A model generated the notes under the pieces. The model saw only the letters and a program-made list of their open reading frames with translations. It was not told where the DNA came from and did no database searches. The translations under genes were made by a program, and so were the position numbers. Shown here one piece after another: positions 8,190 through 17,613 of a stretch of 50,350 nt of DNA. This DNA is from PZPK01 sp963974595. Its GTDB lineage: Bacteria > Pseudomonadota > Gammaproteobacteria > Pseudomonadales > Oleiphilaceae. Each line of letters begins with the position of its first letter. Position 1 is the stretch's first letter. The stretch spans positions 1-50,350 of the forward strand of contig CAXBDA010000017.1 of the NCBI GenBank assembly GCA_963974595.1, read 5' to 3'.

Positions 8190-9398
8190 CTAAACAAACA
8201 TGCGTTGGATTTTAGCCAAGGCAATAAAAAGTGTATCGACTTCTTCTAGGGTATTATAAAAAGCAAATGATGCGCGGGCGGTCCCCGGGATATTAAAACG
8301 TTCCATTAATGGCATGGCACAATGATGGCCGGTGCGAATGCCTATGCCTTGTTGATCTAGTAGTGTTCCGATATCACTAGGGTGCAGGCCTTCAATTAAA
8401 AATGATAGAACAGGGACTTTATTTTTTGACGTCCCAATAATGCGCATACCTGGAATATCGTTTGCTAATTCTTCAGCGCGCCTTAAAAGTGCTTGCTCGT
8501 GCGCTTCTATTTTTTCTGCATCTTGCGCGTTGATATAGTCAATGGCTGCTTTTAAACCAATTGCTTCGCAAATAGGCGGTGTGCCAGCTTCAAACTTATA
8601 AGGTAGTTGGTTGAATGTGGTGCCACTAAAACTGACCCGTTCAATCATTTCTCCGCCACCTTGATAGGGGGGCATTGCGTCTAGTCTTTCAGTTTTACCA
8701 TAAAGCACACCTAAACCGGTTGGGCCAAAGAGTTTATGTGATGAGAATACGTAAAAGTCGCAGTCTAAGGCTTGGACATCAACGCGAAAATGAGGAACGG
8801 CCTGTGCGCCATCTATCACGGTAATGATATTGGATGCTTTAGCGGTATCGATAAATTGTTTAACAGGATTGATCGTGCCTAACACGTTAGATACATGAGT
8901 CATTGCAAGCACTTTTGTGCGTGGGGTGATTAGCTCTAATAATTGAGCATGATCTAATTCGCCCTGATCATTGACTTCCAATACCCGTAATACTGCGCCG
9001 GTTCGTTCTGCCATCATTTGCCAAGGCACAATGTTGGCATGATGTTCCATGTCACTGACGATGATTTCATCATCTTTTGCGAATAAACCAGACAGGCCAT
9101 TAGCGAGCAAGTTGATGGCTTCAGTGGTGCCTTTTGTCCAAATAATTTCTTTTCTGGACGGTGCATTTAAAAACGCTTGAACCGTATCACGAGCAGCTTC
9201 AAAGCTATGTGTTGCTCTATCTCCCAAGGTATGTGCACCACGATGAACATTTGCATTATCGTGTTGATAATAATGCAGCATGCTGTCGATTACGCTTTGG
9301 GGCTTTTGTGCACTGGCAGCGCTATCAAGGTAGACCAAGGGCTTGTTATGCACTTCTTGGTTGAGGATAGGGAAGTCTTGGCGAATAGTGTCAAGCAT
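8190..9398 (-). CDS. sufS: Cysteine desulfurase SufS
   Basis: PLP-dependent enzyme that removes sulfur from cysteine to form a persulfide for SufE. The 402 residues match the SufS/CsdA type II desulfurases. The PLP lysine is K222 in SSHKLFGPTG, the catalytic cysteine is C360 in RTGHHCAMP, and the aspartate that holds the cofactor is in VIDGAQA. Presence of sufE in the same operon fits the need of group II desulfurases for an acceptor. Confidence 0.95.
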   Translation of the reverse strand: MLDTIRQDFPILNQEVHNKPLVYLDSAASAQKPQSVIDSMLHYYQHDNANVHRGAHTLGDRATHSFEAARDTVQAFLNAPSRKEIIWTKGTTEAINLLANGLSGLFAKDDEIIVSDMEHHANIVPWQMMAERTGAVLRVLEVNDQGELDHAQLLELITPRTKVLAMTHVSNVLGTINPVKQFIDTAKASNIITVIDGAQAVPHFRVDVQALDCDFYVFSSHKLFGPTGLGVLYGKTERLDAMPPYQGGGEMIERVSFSGTTFNQLPYKFEAGTPPICEAIGLKAAIDYINAQDAEKIEAHEQALLRRAEELANDIPGMRIIGTSKNKVPVLSFLIEGLHPSDIGTLLDQQGIGIRTGHHCAMPLMERFNIPGTARASFAFYNTLEEVDTLFIALAKIQRMFV

Positions 9399-9443
9399 AG
9401 TGAGTGTTTTTTCTCTTGGTTAGGTGCGTAGTCAGATATAAAA

Positions 9444-10760
9444 TTAGAGTTTATAGCTAAGAATATTGGCCAAGGTTTGCTCCCAATATTCAGCTATTTC
9501 AATAACTGGCGCAGCTCTAACAATCTCCAGAACAAAGCCAAGTGTGAGCATTAATTTTGCTTGCTCATGGTTTATGCCACGGCTTTTTAAATAGTACAAC
9601 TCAGTTTCATCTAGCTGGCCAATGGTTGTACCATGTCCGCACTTCACATCATCTGCATAGATTTCTAATTCAGGTTTTGAGTCAATTTCGGCTTCTGAGG
9701 AAAGTAATAGATTTTTGTTGCTCATTGAACCAAGTGTTTTTTGTGCATCTCGATGAATATGAATACGGCCATTAAACACGATTTGAGATTGCTTGTCGGC
9801 AATGCAGCGATAGTTTTCCTTGCTGGTGCAATTAGGCGCGATATGTTCAATACAAGTATGACAATCGACGTGTTGTTTGTCGGTTGTAACACAAATGCCA
9901 TTCAAATCACATTCTGCACCAGCGCCCATCATTTTAACGAGCAGGTCATGGCGATTAAGCTGGTTGCCTAACGATAAACAGTAGCTGTTAAAGCGAGCAT
10001 CACGCATCAGTGATACGCCAGTGCTGGCAATGTGGCGATAAGCGGTTTCATCAAGATTCATCTTCAGAAATGTCAATTTGGCATTATCAGAAACATGAAT
10101 GTCAGTAACCGAATTCAAAATAGCTGTATTTTGTTTACTGACAATAGCGGTGACACTTAAGCCGCTATTGGTATGGCTTTCTTCTATGATCGTCATCGAC
10201 GAGTGTTTACCTAATTTGATAAACACTCTAGGGAAGCTGTTACCTTCTCCTGTTTGTTGAAAGACGATTTTAAAGGGCTTGGTAATGTGCTTATTTTCAG
10301 CAAGTTCAATAAATACGCCATTTTGAAGCAGCGCAGCATTGAGGTCTGCAAACATTAAGTTATCGGCGCTGGCAATTGCACCGCAAGCAACGTCTTTGCT
10401 TTGCTTATCATTTAAATTAGAAAAAGACGTAATACTTAAACCTTCAATAACTGGAAGTGCTTGAGTAAGCTCTCCGTTTGAAATGATCAGAGTGTCGCAG
10501 TCTAATGAATAAGCTTCGGCATACGCTTTTTCTATGGCATTGTCTGGTGCATTGTCTGGTGAATTGTCTGATGCCGGGCTGCTTACTTCAGACGCACTTA
10601 TTCCCAGACGTTTGGAAGAATACTTCCACGCTTCAGTTTTGCGAGTAGGAATGGTCCACTCGGTAAGTTTGGCTTGTTTTTCAGCGCTGAAGCTTTTGAG
10701 TGCGGTGTGGAGCTGAGAGTTCGCTGCGACGCCAAAATCAATTGTATTCAAGGTACTCAT
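9444..10760 (-). CDS. sufD: Fe-S cluster assembly protein SufD
   Basis: Partner of SufB and SufC in the scaffold complex; involved in iron entry. The 438 residues have the helical N-terminal region (WTIPTRKTEAWKYS) and the right-handed beta-helix core, ending with the conserved LDETELYYLKSRGI and ARLML-like segment (here HEQAKLMLTLGF). The ribosome binding site is AAGGGC. Oddity: residues about 63-74 are a small in-frame repeat (DNSPDNAPDNA) encoded by three 12-base units. The gene sits 11 bases after sufC. Confidence 0.93.
   Translation of the reverse strand: MSTLNTIDFGVAANSQLHTALKSFSAEKQAKLTEWTIPTRKTEAWKYSSKRLGISASEVSSPASDNSPDNAPDNAIEKAYAEAYSLDCDTLIISNGELTQALPVIEGLSITSFSNLNDKQSKDVACGAIASADNLMFADLNAALLQNGVFIELAENKHITKPFKIVFQQTGEGNSFPRVFIKLGKHSSMTIIEESHTNSGLSVTAIVSKQNTAILNSVTDIHVSDNAKLTFLKMNLDETAYRHIASTGVSLMRDARFNSYCLSLGNQLNRHDLLVKMMGAGAECDLNGICVTTDKQHVDCHTCIEHIAPNCTSKENYRCIADKQSQIVFNGRIHIHRDAQKTLGSMSNKNLLLSSEAEIDSKPELEIYADDVKCGHGTTIGQLDETELYYLKSRGINHEQAKLMLTLGFVLEIVRAAPVIEIAEYWEQTLANILSYKL
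10537..10572. repeat. Three 12-base tandem repeats inside sufD
   Basis: Two identical copies of GCATTGTCTGGT are followed by a third copy with two changes. The period of 12 keeps the reading frame and encodes an Asp-Asn-(Ala/Ser)-Pro type linker in the N-terminal part of SufD. Change in copy number would lengthen or shorten a flexible linker without a frameshift. Confidence 0.85.
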
Positions 10761-10771
10761 ATTTATTGCCC

Positions 10772-11527
10772 TTAAGCTGTTGCTTCTTCAATACCTAACC
10801 AAGCATAACCTTTATCTTCTAGTTCTAAGGCTAATTCTTTTCCGCCAGACTTAATGATTTTACCTTTCGCAAGAACGTGAACAAAATCTGGAACAATGTA
10901 GTCTAACAGGCGTTGATAGTGGGTAATCATCACCACAGCCTTGTCAGGTGCGCGGAGTGCATTGACACCATCAGCCACGACTTTTAGGGCGTCGATGTCC
11001 AGACCGGAATCTGTTTCATCCAGAATGGCTAAGGTTGGCTCTAACATGAGCATTTGCATAATCTCATTACGCTTTTTTTCGCCGCCAGAAAAGCCTTCAT
11101 TGACGCCACGTTTTAAAAAGGCTGGGTCAAGATTCACTTGTGCTATTTTGGCTTTGGCTTGTTTTATGAAATCAGCTGCATTAATTTCATCTAAACCTCG
11201 ATGCCGACGAATATTGTTGATGGCTGTTTTCATGAATTGAAGATTGCTGACACCGGGTATTTCGACAGGGTATTGAAACGCAAGAAAAACACCTTCTCGG
11301 GCACGATCTTCAGTCGCCATGCCCAATAGATCTTTACCTTGATACGTAATCGAGCCGCTGGTAATTTCATACGCTTCGTTACCTGCCAAGACTTGAGAAA
11401 GGGTACTCTTACCAGAACCATTTGGCCCCATGATGGCATGAATTTCACCCGGCTTAATGCTTAGGCTAAGGCCCTTTAATATTTCCTGACCGTCTACGCT
11501 TGCGTGTAAGTTTTTAATCTCTAACAT
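10772..11527 (-). CDS. sufC: Fe-S assembly ATPase SufC
   Basis: ABC-type ATPase that drives conformational change in the SufBCD scaffold; cytoplasmic, with no transporter partner. The 251 residues show Walker A GPNGSGKST (34-42), the ABC signature SGGEKKR (147-153) and Walker B LAILDETDSGLD (166-177). Two ATGs are 6 bases apart. The second (11527) is chosen because AGAGAG is well spaced from it but almost touches the first, and because the family begins with M-L-x-I-K-x-L. Confidence 0.95.
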   Translation of the reverse strand: MLEIKNLHASVDGQEILKGLSLSIKPGEIHAIMGPNGSGKSTLSQVLAGNEAYEITSGSITYQGKDLLGMATEDRAREGVFLAFQYPVEIPGVSNLQFMKTAINNIRRHRGLDEINAADFIKQAKAKIAQVNLDPAFLKRGVNEGFSGGEKKRNEIMQMLMLEPTLAILDETDSGLDIDALKVVADGVNALRAPDKAVVMITHYQRLLDYIVPDFVHVLAKGKIIKSGGKELALELEDKGYAWLGIEEATA

Positions 11528-11541
11528 TGTCATCTCTCTTT

Positions 11542-12990
11542 TTAGCCTACTGAACCTTCAAGGCTGACTTCTAGTAATTTGGTGGCTTCAACGGCAAATT
11601 CCATAGGAAGTTCTTTAAATACTTCCTTGCAAAAACCATTAACAATCATGGATACCGCGTGCTCAGCATCGATGCCGCGTTGTTGGCATAAGAATAATTG
11701 ATCATCACTCACTTTCGATGTGGTTGCTTCGTGTTCAACAACGGCTGATTTATTTTTGCTTTCAATGTAAGGGAAAGTGTGTGCACCACATTTGTCGCCA
11801 ATTAATAAAGAGTCACACTGGGTATAATTGCGGGCATTTTCTGCACCGGGGCCGATTTTAACTAAGCCTCGGTAGCTGCTATCACTCTTACCGGCTGAGA
11901 TACCTTTCGCAATAATCGTGCTTCTGGTATTTTTACCCAGATGAATCATCTTGGTGCCAGTATCGGCTTGCTGAAAATTATTGGTTAAAGCGACAGAGTA
12001 AAATTCCCCCACACTATTATCGCCCCGTAAAATACAGCTTGGATATTTCCAGGTAATCGCTGAACCTGTTTCAACTTGTGTCCAGCTTACTTTAGCGTTT
12101 TTACCGATACAGGCAGCGCGTTTGGTGACAAAGTTATAGATACCACCCTGACCATTCTCATCACCCGGATACCAGTTTTGTACTGTCGAGTATTTAATCT
12201 CAGCATCATCTAAGATAACTAACTCAACCACAGCGGCATGCAGTTGGTTCTCATCACGCATCGGAGCAGTACAGCCTTCAAGGTAGCTAACGTGGCTGCC
12301 TTCTTCGGCAATAATGAGTGTGCGCTCGAATTGTCCGGTATTGGCTTCATTGATGCGAAAGTAGGTAGATAATTCTAGTGGGCAACGCACACCTTTTGGA
12401 ATGTACACAAAGGAGCCGTCACTGAATACTGCAGAATTAAGTGCGGCGTAAAAATTATCGCGCTGTGGCACAACACTGCCTAAATATTTTTTGACTAACT
12501 CGGGGTGAGAATGTACTGCTTCAGAAATAGGGCAGAAGATTACACCGGCTTCGGTTAGTTTTTCTTTGAAGGTTGTGCCAATCGAGACACTATCGAAGAC
12601 GGCATCGACAGCAACACCGGCTAATCGGGCGCGTTCATGAAGCGGTATACCTAGTTTTTCATAGGTACGGAGTAATTCCGGGTCAACGTCGTCTATGCTC
12701 TTTGGTGCATCATCTTTAGACTTTGGCGCAGAAAAATAGGCGATTGAGTTAAAATCAATTTTTGGATAGTTCACTTGAGCCCATTCTGGCTCTTCCATTT
12801 CCTGCCAAGCCTTATAGGCTTTTAAACGCCATACTAATAACCATTCAGGTTCATTTTTTTTAGCAGAAATACGGCGAATAATGGACTCGTCCAGTCCGGG
12901 CTCGAAGGTTTCAGACTCTATGTTAGTCACAAAACCATGTTCGTACTCGCGTTTTATCAGTTCTTTCACTGCGTTGTCGGAGTCAGACAT
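11542..12990 (-). CDS. sufB: Fe-S cluster assembly scaffold SufB
   Basis: Scaffold subunit on which the iron-sulfur cluster is built. The 482 residues contain the SufB core with FCPISEAV, IPKGVRCPLELSTYFRIN, EGCTAPM and the C-terminal SKVSDDQLFLCQQRGID segment. The start is placed at the second in-frame ATG because GGGAG lies 11 bases upstream of it; the first ATG (13008) has no site. It is the first gene of the operon; promoter at 13051-13079. Confidence 0.95.
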   Translation of the reverse strand: MSDSDNAVKELIKREYEHGFVTNIESETFEPGLDESIIRRISAKKNEPEWLLVWRLKAYKAWQEMEEPEWAQVNYPKIDFNSIAYFSAPKSKDDAPKSIDDVDPELLRTYEKLGIPLHERARLAGVAVDAVFDSVSIGTTFKEKLTEAGVIFCPISEAVHSHPELVKKYLGSVVPQRDNFYAALNSAVFSDGSFVYIPKGVRCPLELSTYFRINEANTGQFERTLIIAEEGSHVSYLEGCTAPMRDENQLHAAVVELVILDDAEIKYSTVQNWYPGDENGQGGIYNFVTKRAACIGKNAKVSWTQVETGSAITWKYPSCILRGDNSVGEFYSVALTNNFQQADTGTKMIHLGKNTRSTIIAKGISAGKSDSSYRGLVKIGPGAENARNYTQCDSLLIGDKCGAHTFPYIESKNKSAVVEHEATTSKVSDDQLFLCQQRGIDAEHAVSMIVNGFCKEVFKELPMEFAVEATKLLEVSLEGSVG

Positions 12991-13050
12991 GCCTATGATT
13001 TCTCCCATTAAATGTAATGTATTGAATGCTGAATATGTTGATTGTTTTGC

Positions 13051-13079
13051 ATTATATAATAACCTAGTAATTTAGTCAG
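13051..13079 (-). promoter_or_regulatory. Sigma70-type promoter of the SUF operon with overlapping dyad
   Basis: Minus strand: CTGACT (-35, 13074-13079), 17 bases, TATAAT (-10, 13051-13056), about 60 bases before the sufB start. An inverted repeat ACCT-N12-AGGT (13062-13081) covers the -35 and spacer, a natural place for a repressor. It only loosely resembles an IscR type 2 site; the binding protein is unknown. Confidence 0.55.
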
Positions 13080-13279
13080 GTATTTTTTGCGAAACAATTT
13101 TTAGCTGTGTTGATTTTTTTAACTCAATTCTTTTGACAAGACATGGCGTAAATATACATGAGATAGCCGTTAAAAAAGTTGGCCAATTGTAACGACTTTT
13201 CTGAAAAAAATCAGATTAGAAATGCATTCCAAATCTAAGAGGCTATGATGACATGATTCTTTTACTAGGATGACTAATC

Positions 13280-14320
13280 ATGGCGGTGTATACGGTACTT
13301 AATAAACACGCAATTCAAGGTATTTTGAAAGACTATACTATTGGTGAGCTAGTCAAGTTCGAGCCGGTTTCGTCTGGAATAGAAAACACCAATTACTTTA
13401 TTTGGACCTCAGGGGGGAATACCCAAGAGCATGCTCCTGTGTCGTGGGTGCTGACTGTATTTGAAAACCTAAAAAAAGATGCGCTGCCTTTTTTTAATCA
13501 GTTAACGGGATATTTGCAAAAACAAGGTCTTTTAGTGCCCGCACCTGTTGAGAATAACTATGGCAGTGATATCTTTTTTATTCAGTTAGATGGCTTGCGC
13601 AAGTTTGGTGTTATCGTCCCTAAGTTCACTGGGTCGGCCTTGAGTAACCCTAGTCGATTAGATTGTCTGGCCATAGGTGAATATGTTGCAAAGATGCATC
13701 TTGCTTTAACCGGATTCTCTTCAGAACGAGAAATTGATCATTCACCTGAATGGTGTCATTCACTTATTGAACAATTAAAGCCACTGCTGAGTGAAGAAGA
13801 TAAAGGCTTATTAGAATTATCTTTGACTAGGTATCTTGATTATCAAGAGAGTATCAAGCAGTGCCAGGCTGGAATTGTTCATGGAGATTTATTTAGAGAT
13901 AACGTGTTATTCGAAGGTGGAAAAATTTCTGGGGTGATTGATTTTTACCATGCAGGAAAAACAGCGCTGCTTTTTGATCTAGCGGTAATTGCCAATGACT
14001 GGGCTGTTAATTTTGATTGTTTACCGCCTTTGTTTTCTGAAGATGGCCAGCCAGATTTAGCGAATATAGAGTTGAACGCTATTTATAATGAACCCAAGCT
14101 AGCGTCTTTAATTGACAGTTATCAAGCAGTAAAGCCGCTATCGGCAGAAGAAAGGCTCGTGTGGCCAAGGTTGCTGGAATTAGCTGCTTTTCGTTTTTGG
14201 CTAAGCCGTTTAAAAACCAGATATTTAGAGGGTTATCAGAATGATGTCAAAGAAGGGGATGTTATTAAATCCCCTCTGGCGATGAAATTGATTTTGCTCG
14301 CAGCAATGCAAAGAAGGTAA
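13280..14320 (+). CDS. thrB: Homoserine kinase, APH-fold type (ThrB2)
   Basis: Phosphorylates homoserine in threonine synthesis. The 346-residue protein is of the aminoglycoside-phosphotransferase fold used by Pseudomonas and rhizobia, not the GHMP type of E. coli. Visible signatures are an N-terminal SSGIENTNYFI glycine loop (31-41), the catalytic HGDLFRDN (201-208) and the metal-binding DFYHAG (from D221). It is somewhat longer than the usual ~316 residues because of an insert between residues about 245 and 275. AGGA precedes the ATG by 9 bases. thrC and hom are not in the window. Confidence 0.88.
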   Translation: MAVYTVLNKHAIQGILKDYTIGELVKFEPVSSGIENTNYFIWTSGGNTQEHAPVSWVLTVFENLKKDALPFFNQLTGYLQKQGLLVPAPVENNYGSDIFFIQLDGLRKFGVIVPKFTGSALSNPSRLDCLAIGEYVAKMHLALTGFSSEREIDHSPEWCHSLIEQLKPLLSEEDKGLLELSLTRYLDYQESIKQCQAGIVHGDLFRDNVLFEGGKISGVIDFYHAGKTALLFDLAVIANDWAVNFDCLPPLFSEDGQPDLANIELNAIYNEPKLASLIDSYQAVKPLSAEERLVWPRLLELAAFRFWLSRLKTRYLEGYQNDVKEGDVIKSPLAMKLILLAAMQRR

Positions 14321-14761
14321 CTATTTGAATAATGAATCGATATTGGTATTAAAGCTAATATCGACTAGTTTCCAGCCTTGCTGAGGTTGGTAGTAATTGA
14401 GTTCCCACACCAAAGCGGCACTTTCATACTTCAATAAGTAGGTCGTTTTATAAAAATGTTCACCGACCGATTGTTTGTCGAGCAAAGCATAAGAAAGAGG
14501 CTTGCCCAGATTTTTACTCAATTGACCTAAACTTAATTCTGCCTTCTTGCCGCGCTCTTCAAATGAACTTGCATCGGTACCAAGATACGCCGAGATAAGG
14601 GAAAAAGCAGCGCTAACATCACCGGACAGTACCTGAGACATAAAGAAATCACTCACTTTGTCGATTTTATCTTGATTTTCGAGCGTTTTTGCCTGGCTGA
14701 GAAGAGTAAAGGTAAATAGTGATACCAGCAGTAAACTGCGAGAAATAGAGTGTAAAGTCAT
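14321..14761 (-). CDS. Small exported protein of unknown function
   Basis: 146 residues. There is a clear signal peptide (hydrophobic residues 8-22, cleavage probably after SQA). The mature part reads as a single small alpha/beta domain: a helix with FFMSQVLSGDVSAAFSLISAYLG, then paired strands ending in WELNYYQPQQGWKLVDISFN. This resembles NTF2-like or DUF3887/DUF4019-style periplasmic proteins, but I cannot assign a family. The gene abuts the homoserine kinase stop (convergent, no gap) and is upstream of nothing obvious. Confidence 0.65.
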   Translation of the reverse strand: MTLHSISRSLLLVSLFTFTLLSQAKTLENQDKIDKVSDFFMSQVLSGDVSAAFSLISAYLGTDASSFEERGKKAELSLGQLSKNLGKPLSYALLDKQSVGEHFYKTTYLLKYESAALVWELNYYQPQQGWKLVDISFNTNIDSLFK

Positions 14762-14809
14762 ATTGGCTGCTTATGTTTAATGTTGAAAATTACAGGGTGA
14801 GTGAGGCGT

Positions 14810-16093
14810 TTAATCTACTTCATCTATTTCTTCGGGCATAAACCTATCGATATTAATACCGTAGTCATTAGGATCCTCGTACTTAACAATTTTAATATCA
14901 AGCTTGGTTTTACTTAAATCAAGCATTTTAGGGGCAATATAGGCATTGCTTTTGCTGCTATAAATTGCTTTCACCAAAGGTTTAATAGGGGAGGCTATAT
15001 TTTGCGCAATCACGACACAGAGTATGCCATTGTTTAAACGTACTAAACTTCCGGTAGGGTAAACGCCCATACATTTTATAAATTGATGGACAAGACCTTC
15101 ATCAAAGTGAGTTTTGCTTAGTTCTAATAATGTTCTCATGCCGAAGGATGAAAGTATGGCATCTTTATAACATCGATTGTTCGTCACGGCGTCATAGGTA
15201 TCGACGATGGAAAACATTTTACCATGTAATGAAATATCTTTGCCATTCAACCCCATAGGGTAGCCGGAACCATCTACTCGTTCATGATGTTGCTTGACAA
15301 TGTTGAGTGCAATATCGGATATACCCGGTAAGTCTTTAATCAGGTTGTAACCTATTCTAACGTGCTCCTGAACTTCTGAATACTCGTCTGCTGTTAAAGG
15401 CCCTGCGCGTTCAAAAAATTCTTGGTTGATTTGTGCTTCACCTAAATCATGAAACAAAGCGCCGGTAATGCATTGCTCAACATCCTCTTCAGGCAGCCCA
15501 TATGCATGGGCAAAAATCCCCATTAACGTCGCAGTATTAACGGAATGCTCATATAGATAATTGTTTATATCCCTCACTTTTCCAAGCCAGGTCAAGGCAT
15601 CTTTGTTTCTTAATATTGAGCGTGAAATTGCCTTTGCGGCTTCATTAAAATACGTTGCATTTATTTCACCTCCTGAGCGAATAGAAGCACTGGTCTGGCT
15701 AATGATATTGGCAGAGGTTTTGAATATTTCTTTAGCATTACCCCATTCTAGGGTTAATGCATGATTGTCAGTTGAAAGTTTTTTACCAAGCTTGGAAATT
15801 TTTTCTTCGATGAGTTTATCAAAAAGTATTGAATCTGAATCATTGGCGGGTTGGATATTAACGATATCTAGGCCCTTTTCGGTATCGATTACAACTTGTT
15901 CGATGCCAATTTCAATGAATTTGCTGATTATTCTGCTATCGCGAATCATGCCTTTTTTCTTTTTAGGCATGGGGCGATTAGCCACCTCGATTATTTCAGA
16001 GATATACATATCAACAATTAAACTGCTGATGGGGATTTGTTTTAACAACGGTGACGCCTCTTCGTAAATTTTGTGCAAACTTTCGAAATGCAT
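14810..16093 (-). CDS. HD-GYP domain c-di-GMP phosphodiesterase with N-terminal DUF3391
   Basis: 427 residues. The N-terminus (about 20-90) matches the DUF3391 region (LKQIPISSLIVDMYI) that often precedes HD-GYP domains. The HD-GYP domain runs from about 180 to 350, with H215-D216 (LFHDLGE) and the full HHERVDGSGYP signature (269-279), so it should be able to degrade c-di-GMP. An ATG at 16093 is preferred over a TTG 105 bases upstream because the family N-terminus starts here; an AGGAT lies about 12 bases upstream. No membrane segment. It is divergent from the serC-like gene. Confidence 0.88.
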   Translation of the reverse strand: MHFESLHKIYEEASPLLKQIPISSLIVDMYISEIIEVANRPMPKKKKGMIRDSRIISKFIEIGIEQVVIDTEKGLDIVNIQPANDSDSILFDKLIEEKISKLGKKLSTDNHALTLEWGNAKEIFKTSANIISQTSASIRSGGEINATYFNEAAKAISRSILRNKDALTWLGKVRDINNYLYEHSVNTATLMGIFAHAYGLPEEDVEQCITGALFHDLGEAQINQEFFERAGPLTADEYSEVQEHVRIGYNLIKDLPGISDIALNIVKQHHERVDGSGYPMGLNGKDISLHGKMFSIVDTYDAVTNNRCYKDAILSSFGMRTLLELSKTHFDEGLVHQFIKCMGVYPTGSLVRLNNGILCVVIAQNIASPIKPLVKAIYSSKSNAYIAPKMLDLSKTKLDIKIVKYEDPNDYGINIDRFMPEEIDEVD

Positions 16094-16377
16094 GATTATT
16101 TTTATATCCTTTAAGATCACTATAGCTTGTTTTTTATACAAGCCAAGTCTCGGCATAGTCTGTGTGGCATATTCTGCTGAATTTGAGACCAGAAACAACT
16201 AAATAGATGAAGTGTAAGCGGTTTAACCAGATCTTTTATTTAGGTTTTACATGAGAGTTCAATAGGGGTTTTTAATGTGTACTTTTGATCATCTGTTGAG
16301 TGAAATAAAAGCTGATTCTGACAGGGCTCAATGGTAGGATATCGAAAAATTTTTATCCATATTTTTCTGAGGTCTCT

Positions 16378-17502
16378 GTGAAAACTCCTTCTAAAAAGCC
16401 GAATAACCCAAATTTTTCGTCTGGCCCATGCAGTAAGCGACCTGCTTATGATGTTAGTCAATTAGATTTGACAACATTAGGCCGTTCGCACCGCGCACCC
16501 ATTGGCAAAAAGGCCTTGGCGTTATGTTGTACAGAAACGGCGCGCCTTTTGAATTTACCAGAAGGCTACCGTGTTGGTGTTGTTCCAGCCTCAGATACTG
16601 GTGCGATGGAAATGGCGATGTGGTCTTTATTAGGGCCTAAGGCCATTGATATTTTTGCATGGGAATCATTTGGTTCTGGTTGGGTAACCGATATTCTGAA
16701 GCAGCTAAAGCTAGAGAATGTCACAGTGCACGATGCAGACTACGGCTTGCTGCCCGACTTCACCCAGGCTAATTCAGATAATGACATTGTATTCACTTGG
16801 AATGGCACAACCTCAGGTGTCAAGGTGGAAAATGCTGACTGGATAGCCGAAGAGCGCACTGGCATTACCATATGTGACGCAACGTCTGCGGTATTCGCCA
16901 TGCCCCTGCCTTGGGAAAAGTTGGATGTTGTTACCTTTAGCTGGCAAAAAGTATTAGGTGGCGAAGGGGCTCATGGCATGTTGATTTTAAGCCCTAAAGC
17001 GGTTAATCGCTTGGAAACCTATGTGCCAAGTTGGCCAATGCCTAAGTTATTTCGCATGACCTCGGGTGGAAAATTAAATGAAGGTATTTTTCAGGGTGCG
17101 ACAATCAATACGCCATCAATGTTATGTGTTGCTGACTATTTAGATGCACTCTCGTGGGTTGATTCGCTTGGTGGTGTGGAGGCTTTAGTGAAACGCTCAG
17201 AAGCAAACCTAGCGGTTATAGAAAGGTTTGTAGAGGCCCGAGAGTGGATCCGTTTTCTTGCACAAAATAAATTGACCAGATCCAATACAAGTGTGTGTTT
17301 GGTGCTAGACTTAAATGCAACAGAATTAAAACACATGATTAAACTGCTAGAACAGGAATCAGTTGCGTTTGATATAGGCTCATATCGAGATGCCCCGGAC
17401 GGTTTACGAATTTGGTGCGGGGGTACGGTTGAAAGGTCTGATGTTGAGGATCTTATGCCGTGGTTAGATTGGGCATATGAACAGGTAAAAGGAATAAGCT
17501 AG
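16378..17502 (+). CDS. serC: Phosphoserine aminotransferase, second (Methanosarcina/alphaproteobacterial) type
   Basis: PLP enzyme converting 3-phosphohydroxypyruvate to phosphoserine in serine synthesis. The 374 residues begin NPNFSSGPCSKRP and contain D167 in TICDATSAV and the PLP lysine K191 in FSWQKVLGGEGAHGM. This sequence pattern is that of the SerC variant I know from methanogens and alphaproteobacteria, distinct from the common gammaproteobacterial SerC. The start is GTG, with GAGG 5 bases upstream. It stands alone: no serA or aroA neighbours. A dyad lies after its stop. Confidence 0.82.
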   Translation: MKTPSKKPNNPNFSSGPCSKRPAYDVSQLDLTTLGRSHRAPIGKKALALCCTETARLLNLPEGYRVGVVPASDTGAMEMAMWSLLGPKAIDIFAWESFGSGWVTDILKQLKLENVTVHDADYGLLPDFTQANSDNDIVFTWNGTTSGVKVENADWIAEERTGITICDATSAVFAMPLPWEKLDVVTFSWQKVLGGEGAHGMLILSPKAVNRLETYVPSWPMPKLFRMTSGGKLNEGIFQGATINTPSMLCVADYLDALSWVDSLGGVEALVKRSEANLAVIERFVEAREWIRFLAQNKLTRSNTSVCLVLDLNATELKHMIKLLEQESVAFDIGSYRDAPDGLRIWCGGTVERSDVEDLMPWLDWAYEQVKGIS

Positions 17503-17520
17503 GCTTTAACCTTTCTCTTG

Positions 17521-17555
17521 AACGTGCGTGTATAGACTTTGCTCATACGCACGTT
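17521..17555 (+). terminator. Dyad after serC, possible terminator
   Basis: AACGTGCG and CGCACGTT are perfect 8-base arms, extended by TAT/ATA across a small bulge, in the gap between serC and lemA. Only a weak T stretch follows, so it may be a terminator or a protein-binding dyad. Confidence 0.4.
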
Positions 17556-17613
17556 TCTGCTAAAACCGCGCTGGTGTATCTTGATGTAGCCCTAACGTTA
17601 AGAGGTCGCTTAA

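Noticed and set aside
13133..13161. A perfect TTGACA as a -35 box for the homoserine kinase gene
   Set aside because: No acceptable -10 hexamer lies 16-18 bases downstream (ACATGA or TACATG at best).
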